The position numbers and the translations under genes were made by a program. Below the pieces are notes generated by a model that saw nothing but the letters and a program-made list of their open reading frames with translations, did no database searches and had not been told where the DNA came from. From assembly GCA_016721625.1 (NCBI GenBank), contig JADKHR010000002.1, positions 1 to 54,057 of the forward strand: a DNA stretch of 54,057 nt, in the 5' to 3' direction. The stretch is from Elusimicrobiota bacterium. Lineage in GTDB: Bacteria > Elusimicrobiota > Elusimicrobia > FEN-1173. Below, in pieces: positions 44,439-53,805 of the stretch; position 1 is the stretch's first letter, and the number at the start of each line of letters is the position of its first letter.

Positions 44439-44660
44439 TCAGCTATTGGCACTAAGGAGTGCCGCGTTGGTAGCGGTGATTCCGGAATAATATTCGTCCA
44501 TGTGAATACGGCCCCGGTTGCTTCCTCGCAGGTGAAGGGCGCTCCATTTGACGAGGATCATGGTTAAGGGCAACAGGATTAAAAGCAAGAACACGATCAT
44601 TAAGATCGCCGCCCCGGCTTTTTTTTGATGCTTGAGGGATCGATTTTTTTTCATGGCCAA
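44439..44660 (-). CDS. Prepilin-like protein with PilX-type N-terminus (short)
   Basis: A 73-residue protein whose N-terminus KKAGAAILMIVFLLLILLPLTMILVKWSAL resembles the class of PilX/GspK-like minor pilins, a basic leader before a hydrophobic helix with Gly and Ala at the cleavage-like point. Only 35 residues follow, so a globular domain is missing: truncated gene, hidden frameshift or sequence loss near 44440. Two bases after the PilV-like gene and part of the same unit. Function would be in type IV pilus or type II secretion pseudopilus assembly. Confidence 0.6.
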   Translation of the reverse strand: MAMKKNRSLKHQKKAGAAILMIVFLLLILLPLTMILVKWSALHLRGSNRGRIHMDEYYSGITATNAALLSANS

Positions 44661-44662
44661 TC

Positions 44663-45163
44663 CTAAGTATTCACGATGAGAACGGAAAGGACTGTCACTT
44701 TCCCTACCACATTGGTGACCCGGACAGTCACCCTTTTACAATTCGTTGGGGCGGTAGATGACACCACTTGTCCGGAAGCGTTGAGGGTCACGTAGTCCAC
44801 ATCCACGTGCCTTCCGTAACGCACGGAGGAGGCTAAAGAGTCCGGCAAGCTGAAGTTATTCCAATCGTCCACGTCATCGAAATCCCCAGGACCCGATTCA
44901 CCGCTATCGGGCCCCAAAACGGAGGAAGCCGAACTTAAATTTTCATCCCACCTCATGGAACGGATTTTGTCGATCAACCGCTGGGCCACGGCGGTGGACT
45001 TGGTGACGTCCCAGGAATCCGTCACCGAGCGAATGGACGTCATGAAGACGGACAGGATAAGGATCATCACCGGCACCAGAATGATCACGGAAACCACAAT
45101 CTCCGCCAAGGTGAAACCGCTTTGCGAGAACGAACGCCCCTTGGAAGTGGCCCGGGACCGCAT
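44663..45163 (-). CDS. Type IV prepilin-like protein (PilV-like)
   Basis: A 166-residue protein with the prepilin leader SQSGFTLAEIVVSVIILVPVMILILSVFM: the G-FTLAE cleavage and methylation motif (Gly16, Glu21) and one hydrophobic helix. A short globular domain follows. The class is recognised by PilD peptidase and assembles into the inner-membrane pseudopilus/minor pilin initiation complex. It starts one base before the next gene ends and lies between the PilW-like and the short PilX-like genes, matching the usual minor-pilin order. Not specific enough for a name. Confidence 0.83.
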   Translation of the reverse strand: MRSRATSKGRSFSQSGFTLAEIVVSVIILVPVMILILSVFMTSIRSVTDSWDVTKSTAVAQRLIDKIRSMRWDENLSSASSVLGPDSGESGPGDFDDVDDWNNFSLPDSLASSVRYGRHVDVDYVTLNASGQVVSSTAPTNCKRVTVRVTNVVGKVTVLSVLIVNT

Positions 45164-46315
45164 TTAAGGCGCCTCCGGAAAAACGGAAAACACCAACTCG
45201 AGGGCGTTCCGGGTGGTTGACGGAGACGCGACCGATCCGCCGAGCGGGGCCCCCACCTCTCCCGATTCCAAAAAGATGACGAGCGGAAAATTCATGCCTT
45301 TCGAAAATCCGAAAGGGAGAGGGCTGGCAGGACCCAGGCCTGGGCTGGCCAAAATCCATCCCACCCAAAGCCGCCGGATATTGTTGAGCGACCCTTGGGA
45401 TGACCAAGGGCCGCCGGGCACCAGCCTCCGTTCCCGGATCAACTGCCCGCTATTTCCATGAGGCGCCAAACGATATCGTATCCGTACGCGTCGACTGGTG
45501 GCGCCGCTCACCTCAAATCGATCGAACTCGAAAGTCACCCCATTGGTCGTCGTTAGGTCCAACGAGAGGGGCGTCACCACAATGTCGTCGTACGCGGCGT
45601 CGAGGGTAAAGGAATCCGTCAGGGACGCTCCGGCTTCAACCCGATAATTATAAGTTCCAACAGCCGTAAAGGAGGAAACAAGATAAACCCATGTTTGCGG
45701 GGGAGAAGCGAGCGTGATGGCCAGTGCGGAGGAAAGAAGAGGAGGCCAGGGAACGGGATCGCCTAGAAGCACCGAGTCCGCTCCCCGACCGATATTTGAT
45801 TTATAAGTCCGGATCCCCACCCCGAACAGGTAGATATTCTGGCCCACCAACGAAAACGTCGCCGATTGCGCGGCAAATTGCCTGTTGTCATCCAAAGAGA
45901 CGATCAGCCCGTAATGTCCATTCAACACCGAGACCGGACGGCCGCTGATATACCCTATTCGGTAAGAAAATTGAGAGTTTGAAATCGTCGGCGGGTACGG
46001 GACGCACGTCCATCCCCCCGGGGGAGGAGGCAAAGTCGTTGACATCGCTGTCGGCGTTTCCTCAAAACCGCAATTGGGGACGGCGTTTCCAATGGAATGG
46101 CGCGGGGCCGAGAGAAGATCTTTTTCGATGACGTATTTGGCGATTTGCAGATCCCTTTGCAAAGGGATCGATCTCTGGACCCCGCCTAACCCATCGACAA
46201 AATTCCGCATCATCTTGAAAATAAAAAGGCCAAGAATGGAAACCAACGAAATAGCCACCACCATCTCAATGAGCGTAAAGCCGCGGGGGCGGCCCTTCCC
46301 GTTTAGGATTTTCAA
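45164..46315 (-). CDS. Type IV prepilin-like protein (PilW/GspJ-like)
   Basis: A 383-residue protein with leader MKILNGKGRPRGFTLIEMVVAISLVSILGLFIF (cleavage after Gly12, Glu17). The large globular part is rich in Ser/Thr/Pro and contains a GYISGRPVSVLNG and RRVRIRYRLAP stretch; two Cys near residues 80-105 could form a disulfide. PilW- and GspJ-like minor pilins have this size. ATGA overlap with the FG-GAP protein gene, so the two are coupled. A surface-exposed pilus tip component is plausible. Confidence 0.85.
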   Translation of the reverse strand: MKILNGKGRPRGFTLIEMVVAISLVSILGLFIFKMMRNFVDGLGGVQRSIPLQRDLQIAKYVIEKDLLSAPRHSIGNAVPNCGFEETPTAMSTTLPPPPGGWTCVPYPPTISNSQFSYRIGYISGRPVSVLNGHYGLIVSLDDNRQFAAQSATFSLVGQNIYLFGVGIRTYKSNIGRGADSVLLGDPVPWPPLLSSALAITLASPPQTWVYLVSSFTAVGTYNYRVEAGASLTDSFTLDAAYDDIVVTPLSLDLTTTNGVTFEFDRFEVSGATSRRVRIRYRLAPHGNSGQLIRERRLVPGGPWSSQGSLNNIRRLWVGWILASPGLGPASPLPFGFSKGMNFPLVIFLESGEVGAPLGGSVASPSTTRNALELVFSVFPEAP

Positions 46316-47946
46316 GGGGCACCCACGTCTTGCCCAAGGATCCGCCCCACGGATCGGTCCGGCAAAGTGTACAGAAAGGAGACCACTCGCTGAACGAACC
46401 CCTTCTTCTCGATGGTGGTCATGACTTTCACATGGCGTTCCGTGTTCCAGTTGTTTTCGAAATAGGCGAGGTTGGTTTCAATGTGGGACCGCACCACATC
46501 CATATCCCCATCTCCGTCAAAATCACTAACAGCCAATCCCCCCCCGCGGGTGATATTCATGGCCGGAAGAGCGCCGTTTTCGACCAAGGGGATGGATCTC
46601 CAGGCCGTGATCGGGTTCGTGGGAAGCGATCCGGAGTTCAGCCAGAGGGTCGTCACCGTGCTTTTTCCCGCCGGCAAAGTGGGAGGTTCGGAGCGCTCCC
46701 GAAAAAGCAACGATATCCAACAAACCGTCGTTATTGAAATCGGCCACGCGGATGTCGAGTATATTGCCCAAGGTGTTCGCTCCGGCCAGCGGGGTCTGGG
46801 TCCAGTTAACGCAATTCGCGCCACCCTGAAGACTGCCGGAAAAAATGGAAATCGGCGAGCCGGTCTGATTTCCCCCGGCGATGATCTCTTGGCACCCGCC
46901 TGGAATCACATCGGAGACGGTCACCGCGCGGAAGACGGGGAACTGGTTATGGACCACGACCTTGGTGAAAGGTAAGCCGCTAAAAATGTCCCCGCTGGGA
47001 TTCTTTAAGTAAAACAATTCCTGGTCATTGCCGCCGGTTGGGCCATCCTCGCCAATGACCAGATCCGGAAAGGTGTCGCCATCGATGTCGGCGGACGAAA
47101 TAACAATGCCGAACCGATCGCGATAGGGGGCGCCGGCCACTATGACGGGAGCCACATTCCCAACTGTTTGGCTGAACAAACCCGGTCCGGCTCCATTGTT
47201 TTTAAAAACGTATAGCCCTGATTCCCCGAAAGGGCACCGCCATGAGCCAAAACGGCTAAGTCTAATTTACCGTCCAAGTTCATGTTAACCAAGGTTCCCG
47301 CCTGCGTATCATCGACACTGTAACTAGTTAAGCCCACTGAAAAATGCCCTGGGGTGTTCCATGGATCAACAGCATTGAATTGTTTGAACTGTATTTTATT
47401 GGTCGTCAAAGGAATGCTTTCAAACCAAGCCACTCGCCCGGCGCCGAGAGCGAAGTCGGTTGTGTTGTTTCCCGTACTGGCCCAAACAACGATATCGTTG
47501 TCTGAGTCGCCATCCAAATCCGCCACTTGAAGATTTTTTCCGTTGTAAATTTCGGGGGGATTGCCGGTGTTGAGGTTAACAAAACAAGGTTCGAAATACC
47601 CGTTTCCATTGTTTTGGCAGGCCGGGTCCCCTCCGGTATATTGGATAAAGGTGGAGTTGGGAGCTCCCACAATCCCAGCCAAAACGTTGGGCGAACTTGA
47701 GCCAGCGACGGCGAGATTAATTGGATTATGCAGGTAATGGGTCGGAGGAATCCATCCCCTGGGGTTTGAAAATCGTTCGCCTGGACGGCCGTCGGCCAGA
47801 ATAACGACGTCGGCTAACTGGTCTCCGTTTATATCGCACGCTTGAACCGCGCCATGAAGGCTTAAGAAGGAAAAAGAAGCCGCGGTCATGTCATACCCGG
47901 CGCCCGTTCCGGTAAAATCAATCGTTTCAAATAAATCGGCCCGCAC
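46312..47946 (-). CDS. FG-GAP/VCBS repeat protein (frameshifted, N-terminus unresolved)
   Basis: A surface-type beta-propeller protein with at least six DxDxDG-like calcium-binding repeats: DINGDQLADVVIL, DLDGDSDNDIVVW, NLDGKLDLAVL, DIDGDTFPDLVIG, DFNNDGLLDIVAF and DFDGDGDMDVVRS. Frame changes near 47190 and 46690. The first possible start is GTG 47946, but the frame stays open or shifts upstream, so a signal peptide could be hidden between 47950 and 48080. Encoded directly ahead of the minor pilin-like genes with ATGA overlap at 46315, consistent with a pilus-associated adhesin or a pilus-displayed protein. Confidence 0.72.
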
Positions 47947-48378
47947 CGGAAAGCGAGCAGAATACCCCCGCCCAACACCCCGATACCTCCAAAAAAGAAC
48001 CTCGAAAGCGATTCGATAACGTATGCATTTATGACCCCCTCATTGAGCATAACCCCAAAAGGAAGAAAAAGCAATGAAACAATTTTGTCCTGTCGGTTTC
48101 CTTACATGCAACACAATGACTCGCTCTTAAGGAAAAATGTTAAGAATGAAGCCAATTGAAACCTGGCCATTCCTGTCGGTAACGCCCGGCCAAACCCGCG
48201 CCGCCTGACTTTCCATAACCAAGCCTACACGCCCGATAACGTCCCAGTTGGTGTGCAAATAAAAAATCAAACGTCCGGGCGATAAAATAACCGGCCGTTT
48301 TAAAACGCACAAACCACCATGGTATACTACCATATGGCCGGTTGCAGAGAAATAGGACGGTGATAATTTAATAACTTA

Positions 48379-48519
48379 GTGGCCCCCTCCATTGAATTTC
48401 TGTGTCAGTTTAGCGCTCTGAAGCGATTTTTGTAGTGGCCCGATTTATCGGGCGATTTTCCGTCAGAAGACCTTGTCCTGGAAAAAGGTGGCCCCCTCCA
48501 TGGGGCCACTACAAAAATC
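48379..48519. repeat. REP-like repeat unit with 16-base inverted repeats
   Basis: GATTTTTGTAGTGGCC (48425-48440) and its exact complement GGCCACTACAAAAATC (48504-48519) flank 63 bases. A 14-base direct repeat GTGGCCCCCTCCAT lies at 48379-48392 and 48488-48501. The internal CCCGATTTATCGGG (48439-48452) is another hairpin. This layout resembles a REPIN-type element mobilised by REP-associated tyrosine transposases. Confidence 0.6.
48488..48509. repeat. Perfect eight-base-stem hairpin
   Basis: GTGGCCCC-CTCCAT-GGGGCCAC forms a GC-rich stem with a six-base loop. No T run follows on the minus strand, so it is more like a REP palindrome than a terminator. Confidence 0.6.
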
Positions 48520-48576
48520 ATGCGTCATCGGATGAACCAAGCGGCTAAAGAGACACGAATTTCTATTATTTCCAAA

Positions 48577-48786
48577 ATGCCGCGCCAGCCACGTCTCCGT
48601 GTTCCTGGAGGGTTATACGACGTCATCGTCGAAGCATTGAGCCCGGACGATTCTCGCAGTGGAAGGGATTTGGTTGTATTTGTCGGAAGGGAAAAATGGG
48701 ATTCCCGCCACGGAAATCAACAAATTCTCTCCTTTTCCACCGACGTTATCAAAAGCCATTCTTCGAGAAGAAAGACGGTTGGATGA
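48577..48786 (+). pseudogene. REP-associated tyrosine transposase (RAYT) remnant
   Basis: The only plus-strand coding trace. ATG 48577 starts MPRQPRLRVPGGLYDVI, the conserved N-terminus of Y1-type RAYT/IS200-like transposases (usually MPR-x-PR-x-x-x-PG-x-YHV-x-RG). Past about residue 20 the frame drifts; EPGRFS..., in another frame, resembles the next conserved stretch (RGIExRRIFxDD). The catalytic His-x-His and tyrosine are absent. About 70 codons remain of about 200. Placed 60 bases after the REP-like repeat, as expected for such elements. Confidence 0.5.
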
Positions 48787-48851
48787 AAACTTCTTTAAGT
48801 TATAAAGTTATCACCGTCCCTATTCGACATAAAAAATCGCCTATGATCCGG

Positions 48852-50276
48852 TCAATCAATCACGATGCGGTAGTCTTCCCAGGGGAGGTGGGGTCGATGG
48901 CGATCGTGAGCGAGCGTTTGATGATTTTTCCAGGCGGTCTTGGCGTTCGCGGACGAAGTCGCCCACGCTGGGCGGAGCGTGATTTGGAGACGGCCTTCCG
49001 AGCGGCCTTGGGTCATTTCCAAAATTTCTTTTGGAGTTTTAGATACATCGACTCCCAGGAGAGGACGTTGCCGGACCCGGCGCATTCGGGGCAGGGTTCG
49101 GACAACAAGAGGACAACAGCGATTCCCGGCGGCGTTCCCGGGTCATCTCGACTAAGCCCAGGCGCGTGATGGGAGGATTTTAATTTTCGCCCGGTCGTTC
49201 CGCGTGGCTTGCTCCAAGACCTCCACCACTTTGATTTGGTTCCGTTTCCGCCGCATGTCGATGAAATCGATCACGATGATGCCGCCGATGTTTCGGATCC
49301 GCAGCTGTTTGGCCACTTCCTCGGCGGCTTCCAGGTTCGTGGCCGTGACGGTTTCTTCCTGGGATTTGTGGCCGACGAATTTGCCGGTGTTGACGTCGAT
49401 GGCGCAGAGGGACTCGGCCTCCTGGATGATGATGTAGCCGCCCGGACGGAGATCGATCCTTTGTTGACGGATATGGGCCAGTTCTCGGTCCACGCCGAAG
49501 GCTTGGAAAATCGGCGTTTTGCCGGTGTAATGCTGGACCCGGTCGGCGAACTCCGGCGCCAGGATTTCCACGAACTTTTGACGTCTTTGTATTCCTCCTT
49601 GTCGTCAATCAGAAAAATGTTCGCGTCGTTGTTCAACAGGTCCCGCGCCACCTGAAACGTCAAGCCCAGTTCCCGGTGGATCAGGGTGCCGGTTTGGGCA
49701 CTCTCGTATTTCCTTTGAATGGTTTCCCACAGTTTGGCCAAATATTTCATTTCGGCCTTCCTGGTTCGCCCTCGTCGGCGCCCTCGGCTTCGGTGCGGAC
49801 GATCATGCCGCCCGGCAAATTCCCTCGTCAATGATGCGCCGCAGTCGTTCCCGCTCCTCGGTTCCTCGATGTGTTTTGAAACGCCCACGTGTTCGCTTTT
49901 GGGCATGTAGATGAGGTACCGCCCCGGGAGTGAAATGTCCATGGTGACTTTCATGCCTTTGGTGCTGATCGCCTCTTTCGCGACCTGAACCATCAGGTCT
50001 TCCCCGCGTTTCAGCATCTTTTCAATGTGGCGATCCTTCGAGGGACTCACGACGTCCGTCACATACAGGTAGGCGTTCTTTCGAACCCCGTGCTCACGAA
50101 GGCGCTGGAAATGCCGGGAAGAACATTTTCCAGCCCCCCTTGTAGATGTTGCCCACCAGTTTCGCCATGCCGAGCGCGGGGCGCTCGATCATGAACTCCG
50201 CCAGATGCCCTTCCTCTAAAACGGCGATCCGCGTTTCTTCCGGTAAAACGTTGGCGATAATTTCTCTAATATGCAT
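48852..50276 (-). CDS. rng: Ribonuclease G (frameshifted)
   Basis: RNase E/G family endoribonuclease. N-terminus MHIREIIANVLPEETRIAVLEEGHLAEFMIE, IYKG (S1 domain start), TDVVSPSKDRHIEKMLKRGEDLMVQVAKEAISTKG, SLPGRYLIYMPKSEHVGVS, RELGLTFQVARDLL, IIIQEAESLCAIDVNTGKFVG (metal-binding catalytic D), IGGIIVIDFIDMRR (second Asp), and a C-terminus CPE-like ...GNV-WESMYLKL...TQGRSEGRLQITLRPAW. About six frame changes. A GGGAG-type Shine-Dalgarno precedes ATG 50276. Gene order after mrdB is conserved in many diderms, so it is expressed with the rod-shape genes. Confidence 0.88.
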
Positions 50277-50293
50277 TGACTCCCTTTCAATGT

Positions 50294-51646
50294 TTACAAA
50301 ATGTACCGACGCAAATGGATGGACAACAACAGGCCTATTGCCATAAAAGAGCCCACGAGCCCGGACCCGCCATACGACAAAGGAAAGGCAGGGGAACCCC
50401 TGTCACGGGCATGAGGCCCATGGCCATTCCGATATTGATAAGCCCCGAAAAAGTGAAAAAGGCGCCCAGGCCCGTGGCCAGGTATCGTCCGAAATAATCC
50501 CGCGCCGTCAACGCGATATCAAAAGCCCGCCACGCGACCCAAAATAAACCGCCAAGAGAAAAAGGCCCCCAAAACCGGTTTCCTCTCCCACCAAGGAAAA
50601 AATAAAGTCCGTGTGTTTCTCCGGCAAGAAACCCAACTGGCTCTGGCTTCCCGAGAGATCCCTTTCCCAACAATCGCCCGGACCCGACGGCGATTTTCGA
50701 TTGCAAAATGTTATGCCCGGCCCCCAACGGATCCACGGCCGGATCAACGAAAGCGATCAGCCGTTTGCGTTGGTAGGGTTTAATGGCCCGGTCCACCACG
50801 AAAGAACCCGCCACGCCCATGACGATCACCATCAAAGCCACCGCCAAAGGAAACCCTGACAGGACCCGCCACTTCCGCAGAAACCACCAGGCGAACCACC
50901 GCCGCCAACCCGGACCACACAGCAAGAAGAGGGCCGGTTTCCTGAAACGCCCGCGACGATCCAGGTCATGGCAGGACTGTCGATCCAGCGATCGCTGACG
51001 ATGGAAAATAGGTCCCGGTCAGCGGAATGCCGAGCGCCAAAACCGGCCGCAAGCCAGGATCGTGACTAAGAAAACCCAACGGCATCCCGCGGCGAAACAG
51101 GACCGCCAACGTCATGGGCCCCATCACCAGCGCGCTGGAAAGGTCCGGCTGAAGAAGCACCAACCCGAAATGAACCGCCGCCAAGAGGATGGGGATGGAC
51201 CCGCGCCAGTGGCGGAGGTCCCTGCCTCGGGCGTTTCACATAAGCCGGCCAGCGCCACCGCCAGGCCAACCGCGTGATCTCCACCGGTTGAAAATAGATG
51301 TCCCAAATCGATCCAGGACCGGCTTCCCCTCAGCCGCGTCCCCACCACGAGCGTGAAAATTAAGAGAAATGAACCCGCGAGGTATACGCCCTTGGCATAG
51401 GTTTGAAACACCTGATAGGGAGCAGCGCCAAGAAAATCATGGCCAGGAACCCACCCCAGCCCCAGCCCTTGCCGAGATAAATGAGCCGGCCGTGGCCTCC
51501 CTGGAGCGTGGCGGAAAAAATAAAGAGCAGTCCCCACCGAGGAAAGCGCGACCACCGACGCCAGAAGGCTCAATCAGCCGACGCCTAGACCCGGACCCCG
51601 CCGTGGTTTCCCCGCGCGAAAAACGCGGAACGTTGAAAACTCTCAC
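50294..51646 (-). CDS. mrdB: Rod shape-determining SEDS polymerase RodA (frameshifted)
   Basis: Multi-spanning SEDS peptidoglycan polymerase. Fragments show SLLASVVALSSVG (first helix), PYQVFQTYAKGVYLAGSFLLIFTLVVGTRLRGSRSWID, QSKIAVGSGRLLGKGSL (RodA signature), TFSGLINIGMAMGLMPVTGVPLPFL, and, in another frame, GSFMAIGLLLSIHLRRYIL at the C-terminus ending TAA at 50294. Start is GTG 51646 overlapping the PBP2 TGA as GTGA. About 450 residues. Works with PBP2 to elongate the sidewall. Confidence 0.88.
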
Positions 51647-53229
51647 AGGGTCGGCCTCGGGTAATAAGCCTCGATCATCGCTTTGGCAATCGGGCCCGCC
51701 GCCACCGAGCCCCTGGCCGCCGTTTTCGACGATATTAACCAACCCGCCGGTTCCCCGGCCGACCCGCGTAAACCAGCCGCCGGTGGTCCTCCCCATGGGG
51801 TTTTGCGCCGTTCCGGTTTTGGCCCTGATCACCAGGTTAGCCGATGAACGCTGGCCCGACCCTGGGTGACCACGCCCTCCAGCGCCCAGTGCAGGAAAAT
51901 AGACCATACGCCGTTCGTCAAAACAACCCGGCGGCGGGCCTCGGGCTCTCCGCCGATAAAGGATTTTCTTGTCCGGCCCCACCGCGTGGAAGAACCGCAG
52001 CCAGGGCCGCCACACCGATCCGCCGTTGGCGATGGCCCGCCAGCAAGAACGGCCGCCTGGAGCAGCGTCGCCGTCATGGCCTTGCCCGATGCAGAAATTC
52101 AACGTGTCCCCTTCATACCACCTTGCTTTTGGATGCGCCTTTTCCAGTCCAGCCCGGCACGAGGCCGGGGAGCTCAGGCAAATCAGTCCGGACTTTTCAC
52201 CAGATCCGACGCTGGCGTAGGTTTCAATGGAGATCGGGCCCCGCCGTCCGGCCCAGGTTGTAGAAGTAAACGTTGCAGGACGAAACCGGACCCGAAAAAT
52301 CCAGAACCCCGTGGCGTTTCCAGCAACCGAACTTTTTGTTGCCCAGATCGGCCCAGGAACGCGTGCAGAGAATGCTTTGCCGGGTGTTCCACGTGGTGTC
52401 TTTCAGGACGGCGGCCGCCGTCCCGATCTTGAAAGATCGAGCCGGGCGGATAGATGCCCTGGAGCGCGCGATTAAAATGGCGGGTCCGGATCCCCAGGTA
52501 ATCTTGCCCAGATTTTGGGATGGATCGTAGCCCGGCGCGCTGGCGAAGGCGAGCACGGCCCCGTGCGGGGCCAGCGCCGGCGGCTCCCCCGCCCCGTGGA
52601 AGCTCCACAACCCGGCCTCAGCCACGGATTTGGAGCCGTCGGTCCAGCGTGAGATGGATGTCGGCTCCTGGAACCGACAGAATTCCGGCGACCTACCTGG
52701 ACGTGGCGGCCGGCGGCGTCCATTTCGAACTGCAGGCCTCAAGTCAATTTGCCCGCGCAGATCAGGGAGTCGTCATTTTTCAGGTCCGTTTTGCCGACCC
52801 ATTGGCCGGGACGGAGGGCCTGATCCCGAGCGCGCCGGGGATTCCCCCCTTCGTCCACCTCCCCGCGTAGCCCAAGGATGGCAGGCCAGCTGGCCGGCAA
52901 CGCGCCCGGCGTTGGGTTCGACTAAAACGTTCACACCGGGCAGGAAGATCCGCCGTTCCATGAGCGCCAGGGCGGTCTCACGGGATGTTGGTCAGGATCC
53001 GCGTCATCTTTCCGGACTTCCAGGCTTCCCCACCGAATCAGCGCCGCTCCGGCGCTGGAGCAGAATCGGCTCGCCAGTTCTTTCCATTTTCGCAGCGGGA
53101 CGCTGCAGCAGGAGTTGTGGGCGTAGGAAAACCGCGGGGCGTTGTCCAAAAGGACTTCTTCCCCCGCGCCGTCCCGGGCGTAAACGAGACCCCGCGGGGC
53201 CAGGGCTTATGATTTGAAGTCCTGTTCAT
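51643..53229 (-). CDS. mrdA: Penicillin-binding protein 2 (frameshifted)
   Basis: Transpeptidase motifs remain in successive frames: YPPGSIFKIGTAA near 52440 (catalytic SxxK; a T insertion hides it), SCNVYFYNLG near 52270 (SxN), AKTGTAQNPMG near 51810 (KTG), NGGQG, then the C-terminus MIEAYYPRPTL ending at TGA 51643-51645. N-terminal MNRTSNHKPWPRG at ATG 53229 with a dimerisation domain whose frame is badly scrambled. Many frame changes (at least eight). The gene is essential in rods, so the breaks are almost certainly errors. Confidence 0.88.
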
Positions 53230-53805
53230 TTTCGGCCCGGCGGGCCACCTCAGTGCAAGCAACTTGGAATGAAGCGCGGAACACCCAGCGTGACGAACGC
53301 ATATATGGCTAGAACCGCAGACCCCGGTTTGGGGTGAGGAAATTGAATTAAGAACAGTTTGTCCAACCTCAGAAGCCGGGCAGTCTGTGAGTGTAAATCC
53401 ACTTGGCCCAGGGGCCAGGCCCACGCCGGGATGGACCACCAGGGCCGGTTGGAAAAACCGCGACAACCCCCCACCCGGCCCATAAAGGAAGTGTCCACCC
53501 ACCTGCCAAGAAGATTCCTGGGTCACCAACTCATTTGGCGTTGAATTTTTGGACGGGGTTCCGGAAGCGCGTAACCCGCCAGGGCCAAGCCAACCCTGAA
53601 CCCCAAAGCGGTTATCCATGGGCGTCAGGGCCAACCCCAGAGAAAACCAAGCCCTTAGCTGGGGTGGACCCGCCCAGGCCCAGGCAAGAACACAAAAAAA
53701 GCCAATGGGGTCGGGGGCGGGCGTGGCGCTTAATGAGAAAACCGGCTGGAACGACCAGCCCAGGATCGCCGTCAGAACGAAAAGAAATAAAATGCGCCGT
53801 TTCAT
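53226..53805 (-). CDS. mreD: Rod shape-determining protein MreD (frameshifted)
   Basis: Starts MKRRILFLFVLTAILGWSFQPVFSL at ATG 53805, overlapping the mreC TGA as ATGA, followed by hydrophobic segments such as FFCVLAWAWA and LRAWFSLGLALTP before the frame degrades. About 190 residues by span, normal for MreD, an inner-membrane scaffold between MreC and PBP2/RodA. Identification rests on position and hydrophobic character; sequence alone is weak. Confidence 0.68.

Larger units (their letters stand above)
47947..48576. other. Non-coding region with palindromes and REP-like unit
   Basis: No gene is supported here. From the left: possible N-terminal coding remnant of the FG-GAP gene (to about 48080); palindrome CGTTTTAAAACG at 48296-48307; ATGGTA-TAC-TACCAT inverted repeat at 48319-48333; then the REP-like repeats. 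AT-rich compared with flanks, as expected for a promoter region, although only a weak TATACC -10-like box is visible on the minus strand. Confidence 0.55.

Noticed and set aside
48296..48333. CGTTTTAAAACG and ATGGTA-TAC-TACCAT palindromes as regulator sites
   Set aside because: No regulator gene beside them and no strong promoter; short palindromes of this size arise by chance in AT-rich gaps.
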